Positions 51,064-59,948 are shown, numbered from the stretch's first letter. The stretch: DNA of 64,000 bases from Hyphomonas sp. (GCF_022844445.1 NZ_JALHLS010000007.1:62001-126000), one strand, 5' to 3'. The notes: generated by a model not told the origin, from the letters alone. Translations and numbers: made by a program.

Positions 51064-51930
51064 GTGAATGCTGCGTTAGGCCTTACCATCACGATCGTCA
51101 TGGTGTTCGGCGGCTACCTCATGGCAGGTGGCAAGATGGATATCATCCTTCACTCGCTGCCGTTCGAGATGATGATGATCGGTGGTGCAGCGATCGGCGC
51201 CTTTGTTGCGTCGAACGATTTCAGCACGATCAAGCACACGGGCGGCGACATCATTACGGCATTCAAGGGGCCCAAGTGGAAGAAATCCGACTATCAGGAT
51301 CTCCTCTGCCTGATGCACGAGCTGCTCAACGTGATGAAGCAGAACCCGGTCGATATTGAAGCCCACATCGAAGCGCCGAATGAGTCTTCGATCTTCACGA
51401 AATACCCGCGCATTCTGAAAGACCACGACGCCATCGAGATGATCTGTGACACGATCCGTTCGATGATCATGAACTACGACAATGTTCATCAGGTCGAAGA
51501 GTTGCTTGAGAAGCATCTGGAGAGCCTGCAGGAAGACAAGCTGCACGGATCTCACGCCCTGCAAAGCATGGCTGACGCGCTGCCGGCGCTCGGTATCGTG
51601 GCCGCCGTGCTCGGCGTTATCAAGACGATGGCTTCTATCGACAAGCCGCCGGAAGTCCTGGGGGGCATGATCGGCGGCGCGCTCGTCGGCACCTTCCTCG
51701 GCGTGTTCCTTGCCTATGGCGTGGTTGGCCCCTTTGCCGCCCGCGTCAAGCATACACGCATGGAAGAGCACACGTTCTACGCCATGATCGGTGAAGTGCT
51801 GGTGTCCAGTCTCCACAAGAATCCGGTCAACATGTGTGTGGAAGTGGCCCGCCGCCATGCTCCGTCGCGCGTGCGCCCGTCGTTTGACGAGATCGAACAG
51901 CGGCTCAAGGAGCTGAAGCAAGCGGCATGA
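51064..51930 (+). CDS. motA: Flagellar stator protein MotA
   Basis: I choose GTG 51064, with GGAG 7 nt upstream; the track start lies inside the FliM-like gene. The 288-aa protein has four spans: LGLTITIVMVFGGYLMAGG, EMMMIGGAAIGAFVAS, LPALGIVAAVLGVIKTMAS and MIGGALVGTFLGVFLAYGVVGPFAARV. The cytosolic loop carries the FliG-contact region (YPRILKDHDAIEMICDTIRSMIM), and PALGIVAAVLG is the conserved proton-path proline helix. It is the ring subunit of the proton stator. Its stop overlaps the next gene by ATGA. Confidence 0.95.
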   Translation: MNAALGLTITIVMVFGGYLMAGGKMDIILHSLPFEMMMIGGAAIGAFVASNDFSTIKHTGGDIITAFKGPKWKKSDYQDLLCLMHELLNVMKQNPVDIEAHIEAPNESSIFTKYPRILKDHDAIEMICDTIRSMIMNYDNVHQVEELLEKHLESLQEDKLHGSHALQSMADALPALGIVAAVLGVIKTMASIDKPPEVLGGMIGGALVGTFLGVFLAYGVVGPFAARVKHTRMEEHTFYAMIGEVLVSSLHKNPVNMCVEVARRHAPSRVRPSFDEIEQRLKELKQAA

Positions 51931-53681
51931 GGCGTTTCGTCTGGATCCTGGTCGGAAGCATGCTCCTGGCTCCGCCAGGGCTTGCGCTCAAGCCAAATCC
52001 GGAGGAGCCGGCGGCGGATGCGCGCCGCTCCGAACTTTCTGATGAACTTGGCGCATTCGTTCGGCAGGCCGTCAATGAGGGCTTGCTCGATCCTGTTGGC
52101 ACGAAGGCGGCCGAAGACAGAAAAGCGGCGCAGGAGCTTCCGGTCGTCACGGAGCCTGCCGCTGCGCAAGCGGCGCCGCCGCCTGAGGCTGGTCCGATTG
52201 ACTGTTCAAAGCCCTATCCCCTTGATTTCGAGGCCTTTGGCGCGCTCGCAAGCTATCACGATATCTACGCCTACCGGGAAGATTCGCCGGTGGCGGGCGA
52301 GACCGGTGACGGCAGCAATCCCGGCCTCACGCTGGCGCGCGCTTACCTCTCTCTCGATCTCGCATCCGAAGCGGCCATGACGGTGAAGTCGGGACGAGAC
52401 CAGGACGCCGTTGCCTTGCGCCACCTGGCCGACCTTCTGGATGGGCGCAGCACGGCTTCCGTCGAGTACTTCAGTGAACTGACGGCCTGCTATCCGGAAG
52501 CGGGCCTCTGGCTCGGGCTGGCTCTGATTTCGCGACGCGACGGATCGGCCGCGCCCCTGATCGAGGCGAACCTGACCGGTTTTCGCAAGCTGCCGCTGCA
52601 ACTGCGTGACCGGGCAGCAATGATCGCCATTCCGGAGCTTGACGGTCTCGGGGAGCGCACGCTTGCTCAGCTTCTGTTCGCCAGTTTCACAGAAGAAGAA
52701 GTGGCCAACTCGACTCAGCTGCGCTTCTCCAAGGCCGTCCTTGAACTTGCCAGTGGTGATCCGGAGGCAGAGCAACTGATCGGTCAGTTCCTGATTCAGG
52801 CGCGTTTCCAGGAGCCAGCCCTGTCTGCGCTCGTGCGTTACAAACGGCCGGTAAATGCGGCGGTTCGCGAGATCCTCATCGATGACATGGTCAACCGGAT
52901 CGAGCTGGCCCAGCAGGACGCCGATGTCCGCAACGATCTGCGCTTCGTGCTCGACGAGATGAGCAATGCCTCGATGTACGTGCCGATGTTAAAACTGGCC
53001 GAGCTGCCGAGCATGCAGTCCCCGGAAGCGCGCGCTGAACTCACGAACCATCTCGCCGCCAGCCTGAAGCGGGATCTGGCGAGCGACGAGTCGCTGCACA
53101 ATCTTGCGGCCATCGAAGCCCTGATCAAGGATCCGGGACTGCTGGACGCCGCACCGGAACGAGCCGCACTCTACGAAACCGCGACCGTTGTGGCTGTCAG
53201 GCTGGGCTTCGGCTCGCTCGGCGACGCGCTGGCGAACAAGGCGGAAGGTGGGGAAGGGGTTGCTGAGCAGCGCGCGGTTCTCGCCTATCGGCAGAAGCAA
53301 GTCGACGAAGTCTTCACCCTCGCAGCGCGCTATCCCGCCAATCAGAAGATCACCCTGATCGCTGCCCGCGCCGCTATCGACGCGCAGGACAAGGCGAAGC
53401 TCTCAGTCTATGAGTCCCGCCTGACCTTGGCGCCGGAGACCGTCCTTGCACTGATTGAGCAGGATGCGGAAGCCGCACGCTGGATTGTATCCGAAAAGAT
53501 ATTTCAGGCAGCAGCCAAGCTGACCGACAAAGATCAGAAAAGCCGGGTGGACAGGGTTCTTCGCCTCAAGCAGGCAAGTCCGCCAGCAGCGGCTCCCGGC
53601 CGCGTGAACATGTCGAGCATTCCGGGGAAACTGGACCGCTCGCGCCAGTCGCTCGAACAGATGACCGGAGGGGCACCCTAG
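51927..53681 (+). CDS. Exported helical-repeat protein between motA and flgF, possibly MotC-like
   Basis: The 584-aa protein begins with a signal peptide (MRRFVWILVGSMLLAPPGLAL), followed by a Pro/Ala linker and about 450 residues of repeated helical hairpins of TPR-like character (LARAYLSLDLASEAAMTVKSG, LGLALISRRDGSAAPLIEAN). Conserved family unknown to me. Translational overlap with motA by ATGA and presence of a MotE homologue in the cluster suggest a periplasmic stator accessory such as rhizobial MotC, but the sequence alone does not prove homology. It abuts flgF. Confidence 0.8.
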   Translation: MRRFVWILVGSMLLAPPGLALKPNPEEPAADARRSELSDELGAFVRQAVNEGLLDPVGTKAAEDRKAAQELPVVTEPAAAQAAPPPEAGPIDCSKPYPLDFEAFGALASYHDIYAYREDSPVAGETGDGSNPGLTLARAYLSLDLASEAAMTVKSGRDQDAVALRHLADLLDGRSTASVEYFSELTACYPEAGLWLGLALISRRDGSAAPLIEANLTGFRKLPLQLRDRAAMIAIPELDGLGERTLAQLLFASFTEEEVANSTQLRFSKAVLELASGDPEAEQLIGQFLIQARFQEPALSALVRYKRPVNAAVREILIDDMVNRIELAQQDADVRNDLRFVLDEMSNASMYVPMLKLAELPSMQSPEARAELTNHLAASLKRDLASDESLHNLAAIEALIKDPGLLDAAPERAALYETATVVAVRLGFGSLGDALANKAEGGEGVAEQRAVLAYRQKQVDEVFTLAARYPANQKITLIAARAAIDAQDKAKLSVYESRLTLAPETVLALIEQDAEAARWIVSEKIFQAAAKLTDKDQKSRVDRVLRLKQASPPAAAPGRVNMSSIPGKLDRSRQSLEQMTGGAP

Positions 53682-54395
53682 ATGTCGAACGCCATTTACG
53701 CCTCTCTCACGCGTCAGCAAGGCCTGATGCAGGAGATGCAGGTGGTCGCGAACAACCTCGCGAACTCCAGCACCACCGGCTACAAGACCGACCGCGCCAT
53801 CTTCGCAGAGTTCCTTGTCGGCACGGGGCCTTCACAGGATTCTCTCTCGATGGGCGGTCTTGCCGGCCACGCCTTCAAGATGGAACAGGGCTCACTGAAA
53901 TTCACCGGTGGCCAGTTCGATATCGCCGTACAGGGCGAAGGCTTCTTCGTGCTCCAGACTGCGCAGGGACCTCGTCTGACGCGGGCCGGCCATTTCCAGC
54001 TGTCGCCGGAAAGCACGCTCGTCGATCCCTTCGGCAATGCGGTGCTGGGCACGGGCGGAAACCCGATCACCATTCCGCAAGAAGCCTCCAACGTGTCGAT
54101 CGGCAATGACGGCTCGATTTCCGCCGACGGTCAATTGATTGACCGCGTCGGTGTCGTGCTTCCGCAGGGCCAGCTGCAGCGCGATTCCAATACGCTGTTT
54201 GCGGCGCCGGAAGGCTTCGCACAGTTTGAAGAGGCAAATGTCGTCCAGGGCGCACTCGAGCAATCGAATGTGCTGCCGGTGCTCGAAGTTGCCCGCATGA
54301 TCGAGGTCCAGCGCGCCTATGAGGCGGGTCAGGCCATGCTGGAACGTGAAGACCAGCGCATCACCCAGCTCATCAGCGCCGTGCGCGAGCGCTAA
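53682..54395 (+). CDS. flgF: Flagellar proximal rod protein FlgF
   Basis: The 237-aa protein starts MSNAIYASLTRQQGLMQEMQVVANNLANSSTTGYKTDRAIF, a rod N-motif, and shows the FlgF/G mid-section FDIAVQGEGFFVLQTAQGPRLTRAGHFQLSPESTLVDPFGNAVLG and the C-terminal LEVARMIEVQRAYEAGQAMLEREDQRITQLI. The order flgF-flgG-flgA-flgH matches other alphaproteobacteria. It starts immediately after the preceding stop. Confidence 0.95.
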   Translation: MSNAIYASLTRQQGLMQEMQVVANNLANSSTTGYKTDRAIFAEFLVGTGPSQDSLSMGGLAGHAFKMEQGSLKFTGGQFDIAVQGEGFFVLQTAQGPRLTRAGHFQLSPESTLVDPFGNAVLGTGGNPITIPQEASNVSIGNDGSISADGQLIDRVGVVLPQGQLQRDSNTLFAAPEGFAQFEEANVVQGALEQSNVLPVLEVARMIEVQRAYEAGQAMLEREDQRITQLISAVRER

Positions 54396-54419
54396 CGTCA
54401 AAGGATTGAGGAGAACCCC

Positions 54420-55205
54420 ATGAAGTCCTTGCAGATCGCAGCCTCCGGGATGGCGGCCCAGCAGACGCGGGTCACCGTGATTTCGAACAACATCGCCAAC
54501 ATGAGCACGGCGGCCTATCGCCCGCGCGTCGCCGAGTTCTCGGATCTGATGTATCAGCAGTATCTGACGCCGGGCACGATCACCTCCCAGGTAGGGACCG
54601 TGGTACCAGCCGGGATCCAGATTGGCACCGGCGTGCGTCCGTCGACGGTGTCGATGGAGATTACGCAAGGCGCACTGCGCCAGACAGATGCCGAGCTGGA
54701 CCTCGCAATTGATGGGGCCGGGTTCCTCGAACTCACGCTGCCGTCTGGGGAGCCGGCCTATACCCGCGACGGCAAGCTAAATCGCAGCCCGACCGGCGAA
54801 GTCGTCACCATGGACGGATTCCCGTTGGCAGACGGGATCGTGATCCCGGAAGACGCTCGCCGCATCTCGATCAGCCGGGACGGCGAAGTGGTTGCCTATT
54901 TTGCCGATGGTACGGAAGGCCAGCCTATCGGCACGATTTCGCTCGTCCGCTTTGTGAACGAGAAGGGCCTCGAGGCGTTGGGGGACAACATGTTCCGCGA
55001 AACAGAAGCCTCCGGTCCCGCCAACCGGCTCGTTCCGGGTACGGAAGGCGTAGGATTTATCCGGCAGGGCTTCCTTGAAGATTCCGGTGTGGACGTGGTC
55101 AAGGAGATTGCGGACCTGATCGAGGCCCAACGCGGCTATGAGCTGAATTCCAAGGTCATCACGGCGTCTGACGAGATGATGGCCGCCACAACGAGAATGA
55201 GGTAG
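54420..55205 (+). CDS. flgG: Flagellar distal rod protein FlgG
   Basis: The 261-aa protein reads MKSLQIAASGMAAQQTRVTVISNNIANMSTAAYRPRVAEFSDLMYQ, then VSMEITQGALRQTDAELDLAIDGAGFLELTLPSGEPAYTRDGKLNRS and VVKEIADLIEAQRGYELNSKVITASDEMMAATTRMR, the standard FlgG blocks. It makes the distal rod traversing the P and L rings. A GAGGAG site precedes the start. Confidence 0.96.
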   Translation: MKSLQIAASGMAAQQTRVTVISNNIANMSTAAYRPRVAEFSDLMYQQYLTPGTITSQVGTVVPAGIQIGTGVRPSTVSMEITQGALRQTDAELDLAIDGAGFLELTLPSGEPAYTRDGKLNRSPTGEVVTMDGFPLADGIVIPEDARRISISRDGEVVAYFADGTEGQPIGTISLVRFVNEKGLEALGDNMFRETEASGPANRLVPGTEGVGFIRQGFLEDSGVDVVKEIADLIEAQRGYELNSKVITASDEMMAATTRMR

Positions 55206-55209
55206 CACC

Positions 55210-55617
55210 ATGTCCATGCTCGCCGCACTCGGCCTTGGGGCCATCGTGACATTCAGCGGGGCGTCCTCCCTCGTTGCCGCCGAAGTGATCCGTGCCGGCG
55301 ACAGCGTCACGGTTTCGAATGCTGAACTGCCGGAAGGGGAGAGCCCCGAGGCCTATGACACGTTCGCCGGACGCGAAGTGAAGCGCACCCTCTATGCAGG
55401 CCAGCCGATCACTCTGGAGAATACGAGGCCAGCCCGTCTCGTGACACGCAATCAGGTGGTGACGATCAAGTACATCAAGGGCCCGCTCGAGATCTCGACC
55501 ACCGGCCGCGCCATGGGCGAAGCCGCCCTCAACGAAACCGTATCCGTCCTGAACCTGCAATCCCGTCAGCTGGTTCAAGGCGTTGTCCAGGCAGACGGAT
55601 GGGTACTCGCACAATGA
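55210..55617 (+). CDS. flgA: P-ring assembly chaperone FlgA, short form
   Basis: The 135-aa precursor has a signal peptide (SMLAALGLGAIVTFSGASSLVAAE) and the FlgA SAF-type C-terminal region: YAGQPITLENTRPARLVTRNQVVTIKYIKGPLEISTTGRAMGEAALNETVSVLNLQSRQLVQGVVQADGWV. It lacks the N-terminal domain of enteric FlgA (about 220 aa), as is common in alphaproteobacteria. It assists FlgI polymerisation. Start is 4 bp after flgG; its stop overlaps flgH by ATGA. Confidence 0.92.
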   Translation: MSMLAALGLGAIVTFSGASSLVAAEVIRAGDSVTVSNAELPEGESPEAYDTFAGREVKRTLYAGQPITLENTRPARLVTRNQVVTIKYIKGPLEISTTGRAMGEAALNETVSVLNLQSRQLVQGVVQADGWVLAQ

Positions 55618-56321
55618 AACGCATCTCTTCCCTGTCTCTCGCCGCATTCGCCCTGACAGCCTGCGCGAGCTCACCGCACGAGGACGTCAAGCTCGCCCCG
55701 GCGCAGTTCGACACCTATACCGGTCCCTGGGCGACCGATGTCGGCGATGTGGCCAAAGCGGAGAACGCTTCACTGTGGGCCACTTCGTCAGACTCGCTGC
55801 TCAGCATGCGCCGCGCCAAGGATGTTGGCGACCTTCTGACCGTCGTTGTCGAAATGAATGACAAGGCGAGCCTACAGAGCTCGCTGACGCGCAACCGCGA
55901 TTCCAGCGAGGATATGAACATAGACTCCTTCCTCGGCCTTCCGGAATGGGCCAACGGTGTCCTGCCCGGCGGTGCCTCGCTGTCGCCCGCGTATGAGTAT
56001 GACCGCAATTCCAATCTCGCCGGTTCGGGCGCCGTGAACCGGGCGGAGAAGGTGACCTTTACGCTTGCCGCCCGCGTTGTCGGCATCGAGCCCAACGGGA
56101 ACCTCGTGATCCGCGGCTATCAGCAGACGCAGGTCAGCAATGAAGTCCGCTACCTGACAGTTGCCGGCGTCATCCGTGCCCAGGACATCACACGCACCAA
56201 CACGGTCTCGTATGAGAAGATCGCTGATGCCCAGATTGCGTATGTGAGCAGCGGCGAAGCGACGGCCAACACCGAAATGAAAGCCATTCCGAAACTGCTC
56301 GACCGGTACAATCCCTTCTAG
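55614..56321 (+). CDS. flgH: Flagellar L-ring lipoprotein FlgH
   Basis: From ATG 55614 the 235-aa precursor is a lipoprotein (MKRISSLSLAAFALTAC) with the FlgH core: LWATSSDSLLSMRRAKDVGDLLTVVVEMNDKASLQSSLTRNRDSSEDM, GSGAVNRAEKVTFTLAARVVGIEPNGNLVIRGYQQTQVSNEVRYLTVAGVIRAQDI and YVSSGEATANTEMKAIPKLLDRYNPF. It forms the outer-membrane ring. The track start overlaps flgA by 19 nt; the ATGA overlap is more natural. Confidence 0.96.
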   Translation: MKRISSLSLAAFALTACASSPHEDVKLAPAQFDTYTGPWATDVGDVAKAENASLWATSSDSLLSMRRAKDVGDLLTVVVEMNDKASLQSSLTRNRDSSEDMNIDSFLGLPEWANGVLPGGASLSPAYEYDRNSNLAGSGAVNRAEKVTFTLAARVVGIEPNGNLVIRGYQQTQVSNEVRYLTVAGVIRAQDITRTNTVSYEKIADAQIAYVSSGEATANTEMKAIPKLLDRYNPF

Positions 56322-56330
56322 GCGTCTTCC

Positions 56331-56912
56331 ATGAAGAACATCATCACGGCCATCATCGCAATCGCCTGCATCGTGGCAGGTGGGGTAGGGGGGCATTTCC
56401 TCCGCTCCATGGGCAGCAGCGAGCCAAAGGCTGAAAAGCACGGCGAGGAAAAGTCCGAAGGCGGGCATGCCGAGAAGAAGGACGATCACGCCAAACCAGA
56501 GAAGAAGGCGGACAAGAAGGAAGCCAAGGCTGACGGCCATGGCAAGTCCGGCGGTGACGGGCACGGCGCCGAAGGCGGCGCAAGTGGCGGCGTCATCTAC
56601 TTCAAGTTCAGCCGTGAGTTCGTGGTTCCGGTCGTCAGTCAGGGCCGTGTCACCAGCCTGGTGATCATCAACCTGAACCTCGAAGCCGACGCAGACATGT
56701 CCCAGAAGCTGTTCGAGATGGAACCCAAGCTGCGGGACAATATCATGACGACGCTGATCACCATCAGCAATGATGGCAAGACGTTTGAATCAATGACTGA
56801 CGTGGAGAACTACGAGTCCATCCGCAGCATGGTCATGATGAACCTGAAGAGCGTGATGTCGACCGGCATTCACAACGTGCTGATCGTGGATCTCGCGAAG
56901 CAGGATCTCTGA
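56331..56912 (+). CDS. Second FliL-family protein (paralogue 2)
   Basis: The 193-aa protein has an N-terminal span (IITAIIAIACIVAGGVGGHFL), a His/Lys/Glu-rich low-complexity linker (about 35-85, KPEKKADKKEAKADGHGKSGGDGHG), and a FliL domain: VIYFKFSREFVVPVVSQGRVTSLVIINLNLEADADMSQKLFEMEPKLRDNIMTTLITISND, ending HNVLIVDLAKQDL. It is clearly distinct from FliL at 39091. Its place after flgH is the usual position of an alphaproteobacterial FliL. The histidine/lysine linker may respond to pH or metals; that is speculation. Confidence 0.9.
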   Translation: MKNIITAIIAIACIVAGGVGGHFLRSMGSSEPKAEKHGEEKSEGGHAEKKDDHAKPEKKADKKEAKADGHGKSGGDGHGAEGGASGGVIYFKFSREFVVPVVSQGRVTSLVIINLNLEADADMSQKLFEMEPKLRDNIMTTLITISNDGKTFESMTDVENYESIRSMVMMNLKSVMSTGIHNVLIVDLAKQDL

Positions 56913-56942
56913 GCGGCCTTCATGAGGTCCAGAGAGCCAGGC

Positions 56943-57602
56943 TCACCCGATCTTCTTCACCTTGCCGAGTTCACTGGCCAACTGGGCCGCCGTGTTGGCG
57001 ATCAGGACGCCGCCTTCACTGCTGATCGATGTAACAGTCGTGATCACATGCGGAGACGTCTTGCCGAGCAGCTGATTGCTCTCGCCATAGTGACTGATGC
57101 TGAAGTCGAAGATGTCGCCCGATTTGGCAGTCAGCCCCGACTGCAGCCGGCCGTCCCACGCATGAACATCCGAGTCCGGATCAAGTTCTTCCGTCCAGAC
57201 CGCCTGGCCATCGGCATTCTTGATCGTCAGGATGCTGCGCTCGGTGCCCGCGGGTGGCTCAAGGCTGAAATTGACGCTTGAGCCAGTGTAGGGCAGGCGC
57301 GGCGCCTCGATCGATACGGCCTGGCCGAGCCACTGGCTCGCAAGCAGGCCCGTCATGTCGTTCATCATCGTCGCCATTGACTCGAGCGCCGAGTTCGAGC
57401 GCACCTGTTGTTCGAGCGTCGAGAATGTCGCGAGCTGCTCGACAAACTGGGTCGAGTCGAGAGGAGCCAGGGGGTCCTGGTTGCGCATCTGGGCCGTCAG
57501 CAGCTTGATGAAGGTCTGGAACTCTTCACCCATCGCTGGTGCTGCTGTCGTTGCGCTCGTGTTTGTCTGTGGCGCCGTGTAGCTGGTGTTGACGGTGGTC
57601 AT
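56943..57602 (-). CDS. flgD: Hook-capping protein FlgD
   Basis: I start at 57602 (MTTVNTSYTAPQTNTSATTAAPAMGEEFQTFIKLLTAQMRNQDPLAPLDSTQFVEQLATFSTLEQQ), behind TTTAGGAATTCC. The 219-aa protein shows the FlgD N-terminal capping motif (FIKLLTAQMRNQDPLAPLDSTQFVEQLATFS) and the FlgD tudor/FN3 region (SILTIKNADGQAVWTEELDPDSDVHAWDGRLQSG). It scaffolds hook assembly. It follows fliK by 10 bp on the minus strand. Confidence 0.94.
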   Translation of the reverse strand: MTTVNTSYTAPQTNTSATTAAPAMGEEFQTFIKLLTAQMRNQDPLAPLDSTQFVEQLATFSTLEQQVRSNSALESMATMMNDMTGLLASQWLGQAVSIEAPRLPYTGSSVNFSLEPPAGTERSILTIKNADGQAVWTEELDPDSDVHAWDGRLQSGLTAKSGDIFDFSISHYGESNQLLGKTSPHVITTVTSISSEGGVLIANTAAQLASELGKVKKIG

Positions 57603-57612
57603 GCTGGAATTC

Positions 57613-58992
57613 CTAAAGCCGGATATCGAGACGGCCGCCCGGTAGGGTGCGGGCGCCAGGGATGGAGTCTGTTGAAGCGTTGACAGCCAGGCTGGCCGCG
57701 CCGACATCGCCGAGTGCGGCCGCGCGCGCAAAGGGATTTGGCGGCGGCGACTGCGGCGAGCCCTGCTGCTGATGCTGGAAGCTCAGATTCTCACTGCCGA
57801 TGCCGTGGCGCTCAAGGCTCTGGACCAGTTCCAAATGCATTTGCCGGAGCTGGCGCATGGCCTCAGGTGTTTCGCTGGTGATCGTGACCTGCTGCAAGCC
57901 CTGTGCATCGAATTTGAAGTCGATGGAGACCCGGCCGAGTTCTGGCGGATCCAGCTGGACGACGATCCGATCGGATTGTCCGTCGTCGGCGGTTTTGGTG
58001 ACGATATCGACAATCTGGGCAGGGGAGGCGGTGACAACGGCGAAGGCTGGCGCGCTGGGGACCAGGCTCGGCGTTGCAGCGGTGGCCTGCGGCGTTGCCG
58101 GCGCAGCGACGGCGGCAAGTGTCTGTGTGCCGGTGACGGTTGTGCTGTTCAGGCCGGCGGCATCTAACGGGGCGCCTTTGCCGGAGATCTCCAGGAGGGG
58201 AGCCACTTCGGTCTCCGCAAGCTGCGCATTTGGCGGGGCGAGTTGCTCGCCATTGCGCGGCAAGATCGCGGAGGCATCGGGCTGCGCTGCCGCTTCGGTC
58301 TGATGGGTTTGCCGGGCGACCGGCGCCTTTGAGGCCGCTGAGGCGGGCGCCGGTGAGGCGCCGGGGACGGCTGCAATCGCTGGCAGGGCTGCCACAATCT
58401 CGTCCGGGGCAGCGGTCGGCGCCGGCACGGGCGCGCGACTGGCATCGGCCACATGATGCACAGGTTGGGCGGCGGCCTGCGCAGTAATCTTGCTCATCTC
58501 CTCGGCCGGGGGCCGGGGTTCATTGTCAGCAGTCAGGGCAGTTCCGGCGGCAGCAGAAGCTGTTGCTTCGGTTGTACTGGCTGGTTGCACGCGCGGCGGT
58601 GAGGCCGCGTCAGTGCCTGCTTCCTGGCCCGGAGCGATTTCAGCCTGCGCTTCGACGCCTTCGCGGACAATCTGCCGGTCTAAGACAATCTCGCTCTTCA
58701 GGATGGCTGCGGCAGCGTCTGCGCCCAGGGGTTCGGCCGCGGCCGCATCGACCAGGTCGCTCTCCGGCAAGACAGCCGGCCCGGCGATGTCAGCCGGCAG
58801 GACAAGCGCCATGGCCGCGGTGGTTGCTTCAGGCGATACGGCTGGCGTGTCGGCGGCTTCAGCATCCCGCGCGCGCGCAAGACTGCTGGCGAAAGCTTCG
58901 CCGCTGCCCGCCTTTGCCGGCTTCCGGTCCGGAGAATCGGCGGCCAGGGATGTGTTGAGGCTTCTGAAGTCTGCTTCGAGCGCGATCGCCAT
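57613..58992 (-). CDS. fliK: Flagellar hook-length control protein FliK
   Basis: The 459-aa protein is Ala/Pro/Glu-rich and disordered for about 330 residues, then has the FliK C-terminal domain: SDRIVVQLDPPELGRVSIDFKFDAQGLQQVTITSETPEAMRQLRQMHLELVQSLERHGI followed by NLSFQHQQQG. This VxLxPPELGRV pattern is diagnostic. FliK measures hook length and switches export substrate specificity. It is the first gene of fliK-flgD, divergent from the FlgJ-like gene. Confidence 0.93.
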   Translation of the reverse strand: MAIALEADFRSLNTSLAADSPDRKPAKAGSGEAFASSLARARDAEAADTPAVSPEATTAAMALVLPADIAGPAVLPESDLVDAAAAEPLGADAAAAILKSEIVLDRQIVREGVEAQAEIAPGQEAGTDAASPPRVQPASTTEATASAAAGTALTADNEPRPPAEEMSKITAQAAAQPVHHVADASRAPVPAPTAAPDEIVAALPAIAAVPGASPAPASAASKAPVARQTHQTEAAAQPDASAILPRNGEQLAPPNAQLAETEVAPLLEISGKGAPLDAAGLNSTTVTGTQTLAAVAAPATPQATAATPSLVPSAPAFAVVTASPAQIVDIVTKTADDGQSDRIVVQLDPPELGRVSIDFKFDAQGLQQVTITSETPEAMRQLRQMHLELVQSLERHGIGSENLSFQHQQQGSPQSPPPNPFARAAALGDVGAASLAVNASTDSIPGARTLPGGRLDIRL

Positions 58993-59107
58993 CTAACATC
59001 CGTTCGACTGTCGTTAACGATACTACAACCATGCGCCGTAAAATATGCGTTAATCGAACGCGCCATTTTGGTAACTTCGTGCACGGATCATGCGCCGGGA
59101 GCCAGGA

Positions 59108-59422
59108 ATGATACCTTCAGCCTCACTAAGCTTTGACGCCGGCGCCATTCGCTCTGCGGCTCCGGAAATCCTCAAGGCTCCGGAGGAAAAGCAGGCTTCG
59201 GAAATCAAGGTCCGTTTCGAGCAGATGCTTTGGGCTGAAATGCTGAGCCATGCCGGGCTGGAAAAGGCATTCACGCAAGGGGGAGGGGAGGCAGCATCTG
59301 CATTCTCCCGCTATGTTGTGGAATCAATTGCCAGGGATCTTGCCGAGAAACATCCGATGGGGCTGGCCGAGAAGGTGGAGCTCGGTCCTGAGGCGCCATC
59401 CGCACAGGAGACGCCGGCATGA
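59108..59422 (+). CDS. Rod-binding protein, FlgJ N-domain type
   Basis: I start at 59108 (MIPSASLSFDAGAIRSAAPEI) because GGGAG lies 6 nt upstream; the track's ATG 59090 is poorly spaced. The 104-aa product carries only the rod-binding domain: EIKVRFEQMLWAEMLSHAGLEKAFTQGGGEAASAFSRYVVESIARDLAEKHPMGLAEKV. The peptidoglycan-hydrolase half of enteric FlgJ is absent, as is normal in alphaproteobacteria, where a separate hydrolase serves. It overlaps the FlgN-like gene by ATGA. Confidence 0.85.
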   Translation: MIPSASLSFDAGAIRSAAPEILKAPEEKQASEIKVRFEQMLWAEMLSHAGLEKAFTQGGGEAASAFSRYVVESIARDLAEKHPMGLAEKVELGPEAPSAQETPA

Positions 59423-59799
59423 ATACAGCCATGACAGATCCGGTATTCGTCAGGCTTGCCGATGTTCTTGAGCATGAGCGAGAGCTTTTGCTGACGGGGC
59501 AGGCCGCAGGCGCGGCAGCCCTGATCGAAGAGAAGATGATGGCGCTCCAGGATTTTGAATCCCTTCTGCAGTCGACGGATGTCGCGGCCGCTCCCTTCGG
59601 CGTTCGGCGGGCCATCGAAGCAATCATTCAGCTGGCGGAGGAAAATGCAGCGCACATGGAAGCGATACGAAATGGCATACGGCACGCCGTCAACCGGCTC
59701 GAGGCCATCAGCTCATCTGCGCATGTTGGCTCATACCGGTTCGATGGTGCTCAGATGTCGTTTACCAACGCAATCGGCTCATTCAATAAGAAAGCGTGA
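59419..59799 (+). CDS. FlgN-like export chaperone
   Basis: The 126-aa protein is all-helical with the FlgN-like profile: VRLADVLEHERELLLTGQAAGAAALIEEKMMALQDFESLLQ and an amphipathic C-terminal half (NAAHMEAIRNGIRHAVNRLEAI) ending in a partly conserved YRFDGAQMSF. FlgN escorts FlgK and FlgL to the export gate. The position after a FlgJ-like gene and before flagellin fits. The family is poorly conserved, so I leave the symbol empty. Confidence 0.75.
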   Translation: MNTAMTDPVFVRLADVLEHERELLLTGQAAGAAALIEEKMMALQDFESLLQSTDVAAAPFGVRRAIEAIIQLAEENAAHMEAIRNGIRHAVNRLEAISSSAHVGSYRFDGAQMSFTNAIGSFNKKA

Positions 59800-59836
59800 T
59801 GCGAATTAACGCAACTTTCAAACTTAGGGCGTAATC

Positions 59837-59876
59837 AGGTTTTTGAAACCTAGAGTGGTTCCGGGGATTTGCCCCA
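59837..59876 (+). promoter_or_regulatory. Inverted repeats upstream of flagellin
   Basis: AGGTTT-TTG-AAACCT (59837-59851) and GGGG-ATTT-GCCCC (59863-59875) lie in the 149 bp between the FlgN-like gene and flagellin. They may be operator or leader structures; FlbT is known to act on the 5' leader of flagellin mRNA. No sigma-54 promoter of correct spacing is found. The assignment is tentative. Confidence 0.3.
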
Positions 59877-59948
59877 CTGTCAGGACGACAAACCTAACCC
59901 GATCCAGCCGCGCTGCATGCGACGGCTATTCTCAACAAGGAAAAAAGT

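Noticed and set aside
59850-59875. Sigma-54 promoter before flagellin (TGGTTCCGGGGATTTGC)
   Set aside because: GG and GC are 12 nt apart; the -24/-12 element needs GG-N10-GC. Only the inverted repeats are listed.
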